From: Phymorhynchus buccinoides
Lineage: Eukaryota; Mollusca; Gastropoda; Neogastropoda; Raphitomidae
Assembly (NCBI GenBank): GCA_017654935.2
Contig: CM065713.1
Coordinates: 14,328,458-14,392,457, forward strand
Direction: 5' to 3'
DNA: 64,000 nucleotides
Shown piece by piece: positions 1 through 13,200 of this stretch (position 1 is the first letter of the stretch; the number at the start of each line of letters is the position of its first letter). A program made the position numbers and the translations under genes. The notes under the pieces were generated by a model. That model had not been told where the DNA came from and made no database searches. It was given only the letters and a program-made list of their open reading frames with translations.

Positions 1-966
1 TGTGTGTGTATAAGTATATGTGTGCCTGTGTGTGTATAAGTATATGTGTGCCTGTGTGTGTATAAGTATATGTGTGCCTGTGTGTGTATAAGTATATGTG
101 TGCCTGTGTGTGTATAAGTATATGTGTGCCTGTGTGTGTATAAGTATATGTGTGCCTGTGTGTGTATAAGTATATGTGTGCCTGTGTGTGTATAAGTATA
201 TGTGTGCCTGTGTGTGTATAAGTATATGTGTGCCTGTGTGTGTATAAGTATATGTGTGCCTGTGTGTGTATAAGTATATGTGTGCCTGTGTGTGTATAAG
301 TATATGTGTGCCTGTGTGTGTATAAGTATATGTGTGCCTGTGTGTGTATAAGTATATGTGTGCCTGTGTGTGTATAAGTATATGTGTGCCTGTGTGTGTA
401 TAAGTATATGTGTGCCTGTGTGTGTATAAGTATATGTGTGCCTGTGTGTGTATAAGTATATGTGTGCCTGTGTGTGTATAAGTATATGTGTGCCTGTGTG
501 TGTATAAGTATATGTGTGCCTGTGTGTGTATAAGTATATGTGTGCCTGTGTGTGTATAAGTATATGTGTGCCTGTGTGTGTATAAGTATATGTGTGCCTG
601 TGTGTGTATAAGTATATGTGTGCCTGTATGTGTATAAGTATATGTGTGCCTGTAGCTGTGTGTGTATAAGTATATGTGTGCCTGTGTGTGTATAAGTATA
701 TGTGTGCCTGTGTGTGTATAAGTATATGTGTGCCTGTGTGTGTATAAGTATATGAGTGCCTGTGTGTGTATAAGTATATGTGTGCCTGTATGTGTATAAG
801 TATATGTGTGCCTGTGTGTGTATAAGTATATGTGTGCCTGTGTGTGTATAAGTATATGTGTGCCTGTGTGTGTATAAGTATATGTGTGCCTGTGTGTGTA
901 TAAGTATATGTGTGCCTGTGTGTGTATAAGTATATGTGTGCCTGTATGTGTATAAGTATATGAGTG
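1..966. repeat. 26-bp minisatellite array
   Basis: About 37 head-to-tail copies of a 26-base unit made of a short TG run, TATAAGTATATGTGTG and CC. The first 600 bases are almost perfectly homogeneous; a few copies near 625-960 carry point changes such as TGTATGTG or TGAGTG. It lies within a SORL1 intron, directly upstream of a non-LTR retrotransposon tail. Nothing coding is seen. Confidence 0.97.
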
Positions 967-1216
967 CGCAGGAGCTGGCCGTTTATATCCATAATTCTTC
1001 CTGCACATATTAAACGAGCACAGAATCTGACACAATTCAAAAACCTCCTTGGTGGATACACCAACATATCAAAACTACAATACGAGCATGACTGAAAGGC
1101 AGATTTGCCGAAAACAAAATACAAAAACCTCTCAGCTGTGCAAAAGTTCAAACAAAAATGACAGGACAGTGAAGAGGCCGCGAGGCCTAATGTCCTAACT
1201 ACCTGACCTGACCTGG
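967..1216 (+). mobile_element. 3' end of non-LTR retrotransposon (RT C-terminus and ACCTG tail)
   Basis: Bases 998-1096 read LPAHIKRAQNLTQFKNLL and on to a stop, the usual C-terminal end of a Jockey/CR1-type reverse transcriptase polyprotein (NNLP...F K..L). About 120 bases of 3' UTR follow, ending in ACCTGACCTGACCTGG, a short tandem tail. A second copy of the family lies at 44361-44762 with the same C-terminal pattern and the same pentamer tail. This copy is a short, dead 5'-truncated piece. Confidence 0.6.
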
Positions 1217-1545
1217 ATCCTGTCAATGTTTTTCATCAAGATCAAGGAGAGATTGTGTTCGGTTAGAGAGACGGAGGGAATGTTTGTGTGTGAGTGTGTG
1301 TTTGTGTATGCGCATGTTTGTACATGTGTATGCTTCTGGTCAGTGTGTGTGCATGTCAGTGTGTGTGCATGTCAGTGAAGATGTGTTCCTGTGCGTTTGA
1401 TGAAACGTATGCGGGTCTGTGTGTTTTATATATATGTCTGTGTGCAGGCACGCGTTCACTCGCATGCGTGTGTGTATGTGTGTTTAAATGCTGATGGCAA
1501 TAAAGCGCTTTGTGATCGATTAAAAAGCACTATATAAATATCTGT
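1217..1545. repeat. Intron with TG-rich tract and L2/SINE-like 3' tail remnant
   Basis: Bases 1280-1490 are irregular TG-rich repeat. Bases 1497-1545 (AATAAAGCGCTTTGTGATCG ... CTATATAAATA) resemble the GCGCTATATAAATA tails shared by several elements in the window. An ORF across the TG tract is an artefact of the repeat. Confidence 0.4.
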
Positions 1546-1548
1546 TTA

Positions 1549-1862
1549 CAGTGGAACCTCCCTTATAAGACCTCCCATTATAAGACCCCCTCCCACATAA
1601 GACCTACTTCTCTGAGACATTGCCATTCTTTGTAAGTATTAAAATTACCTCCCTTACAAGACCCCTCCCTTATAAGACCCCTCCCTTATAAGACCTCATT
1701 TTGGATGATTTTTGAAGGTCTTATAAGGGAGGTAATGTTAATACTTACAAAGAAGAGAAGTAGGTCTTATGTCTTATTATGTCTTATGTCTTATTACAGA
1801 GAAGTAGGTCTTATGTGGGAGGGAGTCTTATAGTGGGAGGTCTTATAAGGGAGGTTCCACTG
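1549..1862. mobile_element. Palindromic MITE, TA target site (family E, copy 1)
   Basis: The element begins CAGTGGAACCTCCCTTATAA and ends with the inverted form GGTTCCACTG, flanked by TA on both sides. The whole 314 bp folds on itself: the left half, rich in TTATAAGACC blocks, is complementary to the right half, rich in GGTCTTATAA blocks. The TA duplication suits Tc1/mariner-type mobilisation. Copies 2 and 3 are at 18485-18709 and 18894-19070. Confidence 0.85.
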
Positions 1863-1896
1863 TATTATTATTACGATGTCTTCGCTGTTGCCGTAG

Positions 1897-2057
1897 CCCC
1901 AAGGAGCACAGAGAGCAGTGGACGAACATGACTGTCAAAACGAACTCCAGTTCCCTCAACCTGACAGACCTGAACCCCCTCACCACCTACATGGTCAGCG
2001 TCTACGCCCCCGGGGGGTACCCCTCCCCTCCCCTCACCACCACCACCCGCCCCGGAT
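1897..2057 (+). CDS. SORL1: SORL1 exon 1 in window: end of an FN3 domain
   Basis: Acceptor GCTGTTGCCGTAG before 1897 and donor GTGAGT at 2058. The frame reads [10 protein letters not shown], then [19 protein letters not shown], the F-G end of an FN3 domain, and then a Pro/Thr linker. It enters with the last base of a codon and leaves in phase 1. From domain counting it is the second half of the first of the six FN3 domains of SorLA. Confidence 0.85.
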
Positions 2058-5000
2058 GTGAGTCATTTTTGTTGGTTAGCCCCCTACCTCCTTATTGGGA
2101 GAGTGGGGAGGGTTTTTTGCCGTTGTCCGTGTTTGGGCTTTTTGTTGTGTGTTTGTGTCTTGTCTCGGTGTTTACTCTGTCTCTGAAATTAGTAGGGGGT
2201 GTCTTTCATATAGTTTTCCCCATCTTCTGGAAGTTCTTTGCTTGTAGCTTCCTTTAAATTAAAGGAAGCTACAAGCAAAGAAGAGGGACTGATTAAAGTT
2301 TAATCGGTCCCTCTTCTTTGACTCTGACTTTTCCCTTTGATTACTGTCATCTACTGTCTTTCTGCCTTACCGGTCCATTCTCCTGCCTTTTTTAAAAAAA
2401 TGGAAAATCTTCCAATTTTTCTCCTTGGAGCTCCTCCTTAACGCACTCGGGACGAATGAGCCGGATTCGGCTCATGGCTCGCACAACCGTATGAGGCTCC
2501 GGCTCGTAAGAGTTTTCAAGAGGTTTTGATTTCTGGCGTGTAACCAGCTTTCCGGTGCAAAGTCATAACCTATTTTCAGTTTGCTTTGACCTTGCCTCTC
2601 TTGAAATCAACCAATCATTGCAGACTTTACATTCAGCTTTGGTTGTAGAGGGGGGTCAAAGATCGGAATGTGAAATTTTCCTTCTTTCTATGTGTTAGCT
2701 GTTTTCGTCAATAGGAGACAAACGACGAAGGTATGGAATCTGATATTTTACGATCGTTTAGTGCATGGTGTTAGTAATCTTATCTGAAAATATCAGTCCA
2801 TAACTTTTCATAACTTTTTTGTGGTGATGGGTTTTCGAACCTAGTCGAATGGCCCGTCCTAAACGGTTGTAAGGGGAAGCAACTGGCCAGTGCCAAGGGA
2901 GTTAATCAGAATGTGTCAGCTGAATGCAGAGGGGAGACCAGTGAAAACTGAAAACACATACTCATGGGTGAAAGTTTTCCTTCTCAGCAAGGATTTCCTT
3001 AATTTCAAAATCAGAAAATAAGGAATTCCTTATTTTCAGAATTTGAAGGGGGAAAAAAACTAGAAATCGACCGATTTGAGCAACCAAAGGCCACAAAGTG
3101 TGTCTGCTCCTTAGAACTTTCAACTTAAATGTCATTTTAGAGTTCAAAGCATTTCATAAATGTGAATGAAAGACCTCAGGAGAGCTCACAAAATTGGCAT
3201 TTATCTGTAAATTCTTGTCAGCTTCTGGGATGTTTGCCCCAAAGATCCCCCAAGCAGGTGGCTGCCCCTACACCCCACCGAAGCCTAAGCAGCCCCTGAA
3301 CACCCCCCACCCCCACCCCCGCCTTTTCCTTATTTTCAAAATCTGTCACCTTCACCCATGCATACTGCACTTTGGAATCCACTTTGTCTGGTGTCCCTGG
3401 AAACTGAGTGGAATCACGATTTGTAGAGCAGCCAGTGCTTGTCTAGTTAGCTGACCTTACTATTGAACACAGGAATGCCCAAAACAGCAGACACTGTTGT
3501 GTTAACATTTTCTTAGCATACATGTTGCACATAAGTTACTGAGCACAACAAATGATCTTGAATATTAAATCGCATTGGACTGAAAAGCATTAGGGAAGAT
3601 TGAGAACAAAAAATCCAGAGTTGCAGAAATGTTGCTACACCACAAAATAATCAGAAGTTATTGTTCATTTTGACCCTGACACGGCGGTGTGTGTCCCAGG
3701 AAACAGGTCTCTGTCCCAGGGCCCGTATTCACACTGAGATAGTATGAGACTTATCATCATGGTATCTCAGAAGTCCTTCTAAAGTAGTAGGACTCTGGAA
3801 GGACTTACTTATTAGATATCACGAGGACAAGTCTCATACTATCTCAGTGTGAATACAGGCCCTGGTATTTAACCCTTTCACTGCCAAAGTCGCATTTTAG
3901 CACCACAGGGATTTAACACCTATGTCACTAAAAGGCATCAAATTGGGGTCTATTACCCAAAGGCCCTATTGTCTTAGTTTTTGGGAAGAAAAAAGAAATA
4001 ATGTTTTACGCCCTCTTTGGCCTTTCGGCCATGTGGGGCAGCGTTTTTGGGAAGTAAGGATAGACCTTATTTTATACATGTCACAGAAGAATCCCCAATA
4101 CTGCAGATGGAGTTTGTTCTCTACCCAGGTAAATTTAATGGCAATGTTTGGCTGAAATATGGCTGACAGTGAAAGGGTTAAGCAGTTTGTCACGGGAAAG
4201 TGCTACAGAGGGTAGGCAGCCCTGATATCCCTTTTAATAATAATAATAATAACTAACATTTATAGAGCGCCCTTTCTCTCTTGAGCTCACGGCGCTTCAC
4301 AATTATTTAAATAAATACACAGATCATAAGCTACTACAATATTAACTATCAAAACATGCACATGTATAGCCACAACATGCATGCACACACACACACGCAC
4401 ACGTCCGCACACACCCCCCACACGCACGCGCGCGCACACACACACACAATGTGGGAAACATAGTTTTAAGGCAAGAAACAGGACAAGGAAGAAATCAGAG
4501 GTATTGCCGGAAGAGGTGAGTTTTAAGAGCGGATTTGAAAGATTTAGCAGAATGAAGTTCATATGGTAGGGTGTTCCAGACAGAAGGGGCGCTGAAAGAA
4601 AATGAACGTTTTGTGGTGGTGGGTCACTTATTACATGGTTCAAAGTGACCGCTGGTTGTGTTGTGTCGCAGACCCCAGCCATCCACGCCATCTGAAGGTG
4701 GTCATGGATGCCAACGTGGTTCGACTCAGCTGGGAGCCCCCCTCACACCCCAACAGCCATTCCGTGCACTACACTGTCAGTAGGATTTCATTTTATCGTT
4801 TTGTTGTTGTGTGTGTTTGTTTGAATGTGAACAACTTTGCTATGAAAAGCCCTAAATGGATGCCAACGTGGTACGACTCAGCTGGGAGCCCCCCCCCCCC
4901 CTCACATCCCAACAGCTATTCCGTGCAGTACACCGTCAGTAGGATTTCATTTTATCGTTATTTTGTTGCATGTGTTTGTTTGGGTGTGAACAAGTTTGCT

Positions 5001-6761
5001 ATAAAAAGCCCTAAATGGACGCCAACGTGGTTCGACTCAGCTGGGAGCCCCCCCCCCCCCCCCCTCACACCCCAACAGCTATTCCGTGCAGTACACTGTC
5101 AGTAGGATTTCATTTTATCGTTATTCCCATGTACTCAGTGTGAGGTACTTTGTTCTGTGCTTATTTATATGTTAGATGCGGATTATGTAAAGCGCAAAGA
5201 GCTCCAGTTAGAGAGGTGTTGCGCTATGCAAGCAACCTTTATTATTACTATTATTATTATTAATAATAATTCCTGAAGCCCAATTTCAGGGTAAACAGGT
5301 CTGTATTTTATCGTAATTAGCCAACCCCATCTTCAGACTTGTTATAAATTTTGTGCGGTGGTATGCTACTCGAGGCTGATGTATCTCCCGCAGTAACTAC
5401 CATAAAAACTGGACTGTAAGGTGCACCTGTGTATAAGCCGCATCCCTTAAATTGACAGAATATTAGGTAGTTATTCACAAATAAGCCGCAGCAGTTTATA
5501 AGCCGCAGAGAAAATTGTATGTGCACAAACCAACACAAATATAGAAATTCTCCTATCAGAACATGAGTATTTAATGTTCTCAGACACTTTAAACATGAAA
5601 TGTGAATCTATTGATGACCAAAACCAGTTTTAAGTCTAAAGAAACTCAAAAAGGCTGAAGAATGTGGCCAGAAACAGATTTAATCATACTGATAGGCGTA
5701 GAATGGAAAATAATCCACAGATAAGCCGCACCAGTCTGTAAGCCGCACGGGTCAAAGTTAAGGGGGAAAGTAGCGGCTTATTGTCCACATTTTACGGTAT
5801 GCCATTGTTGACCTTGACCTTGACGATCGTCGTTGTTGCAGGTGGAGGTGGTGGAGTCCAAGAGCAATGTGTCGTACTTCTGGGACACCCACAGTCTGCA
5901 CTACGACCTGGTCAACCTGCGCGTCTCAAAGTCGTACATATTCAAGGTACGGCGACTGGCTTCAGATGGTGCGTTTTATCCCCTTTCAAGACGTCATTGC
6001 CTGGGGCAAGCATCATCGCTGGCCTGGGGCTGCCTAGAAACAAATATCACGAATAGCACGAGGCAACAAAACTCGCCCTCTGTCTGTGACTCATTTTCAA
6101 CAACGTTACTGGTTGATCCAAGTTTCTTTTTCTATTGATAATAAGAATAATAATGAGGAAATTTATATAGCGCCCATCCTGCTAATATCAGGCACCAGAA
6201 CGGCCCGCGGATCCGCGGTTTTGGCACTGCCGGCCTCTGTTTGTACTTCATGAGGCAGCGCGATCTTATTCTCAAATGGTATTCTTAAACGGTTTGTTTT
6301 CATACTGCGCCTTCGGAAACGAAAAATCGCGGCCATGTTTGTTTTTTCTTCCGAGTTTAGAGCTCTCTAGACTCTTACTTTCACTGTTTCAGAGTTTGTT
6401 TTGATGACAGTGATTGTGATTTGGGTTTTAAATGAGTCGATTGAGAGGATATGATCGCGGGTGACTACGATGATGTGAGAACTTTGAACTTTTCCGCGAG
6501 AAATCGGGTAGCGAATGATCGCAATGATGCCGACTATGGACTAGAGTTTTGTGGGGTCTGACTCGATGTCGACTCCGAGTCGACTCCGAGTCATGGCGAG
6601 TGTTATTAGTCCGCGGATTGGACTCTGGAGTATTCTGATGTCTGTAATATGTAGGCTACAGGGCGCTTCACATATAACCACTACTACTACTACTATTACT
6701 ACTGCTACTGCTACTACTACTACTACTACTGCTACTACTACTACTACTATTATTACTACTG

Positions 6762-6798
<37 letters not shown>

Positions 6799-6861
6799 CA
6801 CTACCACTACTACTACTACTACTACTATTATTACTATTACTACTACCACCACTGCTACTAT

Positions 6862-6920
<59 letters not shown>

Positions 6921-6921
6921 A

Positions 6922-6969
<48 letters not shown>

Positions 6970-6986
6970 TACTACTACTACTATTA

Positions 6987-7034
<48 letters not shown>

Positions 7035-7058
7035 TTACTACTACTACTACCACCACTG

Positions 7059-7092
<34 letters not shown>

Positions 7093-7094
7093 CA

Positions 7095-7159
<65 letters not shown>

Positions 7160-7192
7160 TGCTACTACTACTACTACTACCAACACTACTGT

Positions 7193-7224
<32 letters not shown>

Positions 7225-10200
7225 TGACTACTTATAATAGGCCTAATACAAGTATGCATTGCCACACAATTCGCAAGCATGAAATACACACACACACAAG
7301 CAACAAACGTACAAACACAAACACCCCCACACACATTATACACACACACACACACATGAACACACACGCACGTACCATGTATATAGAAATTAACAGTCAT
7401 ATGCATAAACGCATCACACACAACACAAACACATGCATGCACCTGCCTAAAATAACAGACCTACTGACAAGACATGACTGAGTTTTTAATTTTTCTCACA
7501 CAAATGATTTTGATTCCTCTCCTACAGCTTATTAGACGGGTGCATGCCAACACACACACACACACACATGCTTGCGCTCACTCACACTCACCAACACACT
7601 CACTAACACTCAAACTCATACACACACACGCACACATCAGCATACACACATGCACATGCGCGCTTGCACGCATGTATGCATGCATGCACACACACACACA
7701 CACATATATAATTATATATACACACACACACACACACTTATATTATATGCACACATACTCTCTGTCTCCTCTCTCCCTCCCTCTCTCTCTCTCTCCACTC
7801 TCCCTCCCTCCCTCTCATTTTTTGGTATATTTTTGTTGTTAACCTTTGTTTAGCCTCAGGGCTGAGTGTAAAAAAGCAAATTGTATGCTTATCTTATAAC
7901 CCTGAATAAACAAAATTCTGTTTGTTCGTTCGTTCATTCTCTCTCTCTCCATCTCTCTCTCACACACACACTCACAATTTTCCTTCCACTTCAGGTTCGA
8001 GCCATATCGGACGAAGGCCTGGGCAGCAAGCCGGCCGAGATGACCTTCACCTACGACCTGGGTCACCTTCGCCCCCCCGACGTGACCTTGGGCGTGGTCA
8101 CGGACAGCTCGGTCCACCTCGGCTGGGTGACGAACAAGGACGCCGTCGGTTACCGCGTGACGGCCATCTTGTACTACCAGGACGCCCGGAGAATCTCCAA
8201 CATCACCAAAAATACCTCATTTACATGTGAGTAATAATTTGAAAGACTTTTTTTGTGTGTTTCTCAAATTAAACACATGAAACACCATTTTTTTCAAGCT
8301 TTCAAAACCCAACGGTTTTCTTCTCCTTCGCGTGTGAGTAATAATTTGATTTTTTTTTTTTCTTTTTCTCAAAGTAAACACACGAAACACCATTTTTTTC
8401 AAGCTTTCAAAACCCAACGGTTTTCTTCTCGTTCACATGTCAGTAATAATTTTTTCTCAAAGTAAACACACGAAACACCATTTTTTTTAAGCTTTCAAAA
8501 CCCAACATTTTTTTCTTCAGGAATGAGTGAAAGGAAATGACATTACACAATACAGGTACAGGTGAACATTGATCGGGAAAAAAAAAGGAAAACATCGAGT
8601 GAGTGAGTGAGAAATAATATATTATGCACGAACTAAAGGTGGCTGAACAGAAGTCATCATATAGTAAAAAGCCAAGTGTCCGGCCGTGTGTGTGTTTGTC
8701 TGAAACACAAAACTGGCCTTATAACTCCGCCATTTTTTGACCGAATCGCTTCAAATTTGCTGTGAGCCCTAACGGGGCGATGGCAACGGCAACCGGGGCG
8801 GCCGTGTCATTTGCGCGGTTTCGCAAATGCGCGAAACGCGTATCCGCCGGACTCTCGGTGCCCGTATCTCCAGCATTTCTGGACCGATTGCCTTCAAATT
8901 TGGCAGGTAGATGACCGGGGACGGTGACTATTGGTGTGCCAAACTCGAATCACTCTGCCGTTTCTTAACGGAATCGCCTCAAATGTGCTGTCAGGCTTGC
9001 TATGGCCCGGGCAAAGCCTGGCAGCAAATTTTTGCCTAAATGTGTGTAGAGGTGAACCTCAATAAAATTGGATGTCGCAGGCATGGCTTTGTTCAAGTAC
9101 TTGAAGACACCATCAGCTACGCTTTGTGTTTTTGTTTTGGGGGCTCCCTCTCACAACATCCCTGGACGTTGTGTGTTTGTTTCAGTCGACAAGCTGTGCT
9201 CGGGACAAGACGTCAGCTTCACCGTGGAGTCCATGTACGATAATGACGCGTTCAGCCTGCCCTCGCCTCAGCTCAAGGCCACAGTGAAAGGTGCGTTGCT
9301 TGGACAAATACTGCATTTTACGCACTACACGGCGCACCTGATTATAAGGCGCACCCCCCCCCCCCCAAATTTTACACCAAAATTCAGATATTGTTATTAT
9401 AGTTTCTTACCTCGTGTGGATGCCGGGGGGTCTTTTGTAAAAATAGTTCCTCCATCTTCTGGAAGTTCTGTGCTTGTAGCTTCCTCTTGTCTTTCACTCT
9501 TTGACTCTGCCTTTTCCCTTTGCTTTCTATCATCTACTATCTTTCTGGCTTATTGGCCCATTCTCCTGCCTTTTTTTCAAAAAAATCTTCCTCCTTTGAG
9601 CTCCTCCGAAATCGGAATGTGTTGGCTGTACACAGCGGGGAGACCAGTGAAAACTGAAAACCGGACACATACGTACCTTGCCCATTATGGCCATATGGCC
9701 TGGAAATGCAGAAGAAGAAGAATAGTTTCTTACTATATTATCAATCACATTATAAGGCGCAGGGGTCTCAGTCTAGGAAAAAAGCGTCGCCTTATGAAAG
9801 TAAAATACGGTAGATGAATATGTGGGTGTGATGTCGATATCTTATCAAGCTGAACGCCGAGTCCTTCAGATGGGGTGGGGATGGGGAGGAGGGGGGGGTG
9901 GCTAAAACAAGTCTGACCCGGGATGCGCTTTAGGCGCGTTAAAAAAACCCACACCCTGCGGCAGTGAAAAGTCGATAAGAGCAGGGAGAGTCCCGCTGCC
10001 TGGTGTGTATCATATTTTTAGGAACATTAGGCGTTGCTGTGCTTAAGGCGAATAGGGCAATTTTCAAGAAAAATCTAAAAATTAAAACAAAAGGCGCCCT
10101 CGTTTATAAGGCGATGCACACCTCGCAAAAGAAAGTCGAAGTTTGAAGCCTGTACACGTCCTGTAAAAGCTTACCGACCGCCATTACTGCTGTCATAAAC

Positions 10201-13200
10201 GAGAGTTGGCTCCCTTCTCAAATAATTGAACTTCCGTTCTTGCTGCTTCCTGTTGATGTGTTTGGACAATTCTTCGCGAAAACTGATAGAATTATGGCAT
10301 TTTAAGCCCTACAACTATGCGTTTTACATCCAATGAAGGGTTATGGCATCTGTTTGGACAGTATCTCAGATTAGAATAGGGATTTTTAAGCATTTTAACG
10401 TGAGTATTCGTCGTATTGGCGCCTCGTGACCACTTTCGATGTCTGACTCACAGTAGACTGCACTGAGCTTGGCAATTGTTGCCTCTCTTCTCTTGATTTT
10501 TGTTTGTTTTTGCTGTCCCATCTTCTGGGCCGTACAGTGGCGTTGCTCCCACGCCACTCATTCCGATTCCCAATCCGCACGTTCAGGTCGCAGAATACGA
10601 GACCAGCAGTTCAAGGGGAGCGAATCTATGTTAGGTCGTCAGGAGGCAACCAACCGAGGAGAGACTGCACTGCTGCTGAGTCACTTCGGTGGAGTTCAGC
10701 AGAGCCTATTCAGGACACCACCTACTAAGCCCCCTACTGACGACACTATTCTCTCAGTCGCGGAGCCAGCGTGAGTGAGGTCCTCCTCCGAGGGCGCCAC
10801 CACGACCATCCAACGACAGCTCCCCAGAACACACTGATCCCCATGACTTTGACCCGAATGCACCAAAGCATAGACTGGATCGGAAACCGAAACTGAGGTC
10901 ACCATGAGAGCAGGGCTTGCAAAGCCACAGAATTTGAAACATTTTTTTTTGGTAATGATTGATGGAAAATGAGGCCGATGACTATAAGGATGATGATGAT
11001 GCTATGGAGTTCCGTATCGGTCTGAGACTGCATGACAGGGCTGTATTCTACGCTTCCTTTCATAATGATATCCCAGCGTTAACCAGGCCCGAGAACTACA
11101 GACACCTGCAGTGTTGGTCTTGAAATTAGAGCAACACTCTCAGAATCGCATCCGTTAAGCGGATGAAGCTCGACTGTGTGGTTTCCCATTGAGCCCACAG
11201 CCACTTGCTCTGGGTAGGAGTCGTTCCAGGACCGAAGAAACCCTCGCCTCTGATGGGATTCGAACCCAAGACCTCCCAGCCAGTAGTCCGCGATGCTAAC
11301 CAATACGCCATGGCGGCTGGTTCTTCTCTTGATTTTGTTCACTAATAGGGCACCCTCGTTTTTATTAGACGCATAGGATGAAATTGGATGGGGAAAAAAA
11401 AATCGCCTTTTAACCCGAAAATTACGGTACCAATTTCCTAGCTAAGCTTCCCGAGTCGTCCATTTTGTGAAGTTCATTTTGTTGTCCTGTATTTCTCAGG
11501 AAACCCTGTGCGTCCTGTGCAAAACGTTACCGTGCAGCTGATCAGAGAGCGAGAAGTCATCGTCAATTATGTGTCGCCTGCCAATGGGGTGAGTGTGGGT
11601 GGTGTGTGTTGGTGTGTGTGTGTGTGTGTTGGTGTGTGTGTGTGTGTGAGTAGGTATATTGTGTGTGTTGTGTGTGTATGTGTGTGTTGGTGTGTGTGTG
11701 TGTTGGTGTATGTGTGTGTGTTGGTGTGTGTGTGTGTATGTGTGTTGGTGTGTGTGTGAGTAGGTATATTGTGTGTGTTTGTGTCTGGGCAGGTAGTGTG
11801 TGTGTGTGTGTGTTTGTGAGTGTTTGTGTTTGTGTCTGGGCGGGTAGTGTGTGTGTTGTGTGTGTGTGTGAGTGTTTGTGTTTGTGTCTGGGTGGGTAGT
11901 GTGTGTGTGTGTGTGTGTATGTGTGTGAGTGTTTGTGTTTGTGTCTGGGTGGGTAGTGTGTGTGTGTGTATGTGTGTGTGTGTGAGTGTTTGTGTTTGTG
12001 TCTGGGCGGGTAGTGTGTGTGTGTGTGAGTGTTTGTGTTTGTGTCTGGGCGGGTAGTGTGTGTGTGTGTTGGTGTGTGTGAGTGAGTAGGTATTGTGTGT
12101 GTATGTGTTTGTGTCTGGGCGGGTAGTGTGTGTGTGTGAGATGGGTGTGTGTATGTTGGTGTGTGTGAGTGACTAGGTATTGTGTGTGTTTGTGTCTGGG
12201 CGGGTAGTTTGTGTGTGTGAGATGGGTGTGTGTATGTTGGTGTGTGTGAGTGACTAGGTATTGTGTGTGTTTGTGTCTGGGCGGGGTAGTGTGTGTTTGT
12301 GTGGGCGGGTGGTGTGTGTGTGTGTGTGTGTGTGTGTTTGAAGCCAACACAACAAAAGTCCTGTTCTCCACCATGTCGGATCTCCTAGGCAACAAGAAAT
12401 CAAGTCCTCTGCCATCAAATATCAGTCCTGACAAACTGCCAGAAACCTTTTCCTCCTTCTTCTCCACCAAGATTATCGATCTACGATCAAAAATCGACTC
12501 CATGCCTTTTCAACCAACTATTCCAGACCCATCATTCACTGGTGTCCCCCTTCTCTCTTTCAAGCCGGTGTCTGAGACCGAAGTTCTTTCTACTTTGAAA
12601 GAAATGCATTTTAAATCCTGTGATCTTGACCCCATCCCAGCCTCTCTTTTCTCACAAATCTATCAACACCTTCTGCCATCAATCACCAACATCATCAATT
12701 CTTCTTTAGTTTCAGGTGTGTTTCCTTCTGCTTTCAAAACCGCTCTTGTAAGGCCCCTTCTCAAGAAGAACAATCTGGATCCTAATAATCTGAAAAACTA
12801 CAGACCTGTATCTAACCTCCCTTTTCTCTCCAAACTCCTTGAGAAGACTGTCCTGAAACAACTTAACGATCATCTATCCTCAAACAATCTTCATCATCCT
12901 TATCAGTCTGCCTATAGAACCAACCACAGTACAGAAACAGCCCTTGTTCAAATCGTCAATGACCTCTTACTTGCTTCTGATGCTGGTCAAATCTCTCTTT
13001 TGACACTTCTTGATCTCTCTGCTGCCTTTGATACCATAGACCACTCCATTCTTCTGTCTCGTCTTGAACATACTTTTGGAATTAAGGGCCCTGCTCTTTC
13101 TTGGTTTTCCTCTTACCTTTCTGATCGTTTTCAATCAGTTCTGGTCAATGGTCGTCAGTCTGAACAGGTTAGGCTTTCTTGTGGAGTCCCCCAGGGGTCT

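Noticed and set aside
4780..4785. GTAGGA as donor of SORL1 exon 2
   Set aside because: It would leave the exon one base out of phase with exon 3; GTCAGT at 4776 keeps frame.
6541..7442. Long poly-Thr, poly-Val, poly-Ser and poly-Tyr ORFs on both strands
   Set aside because: All are translations of the (ACT)n microsatellite; no splice sites or non-repeat content.
11496..12503. 335-codon minus-strand His/Thr ORF
   Set aside because: Translation of a (CA)n tract; ends inside the retrotransposon and overlaps SORL1 exon 6 on the other strand.
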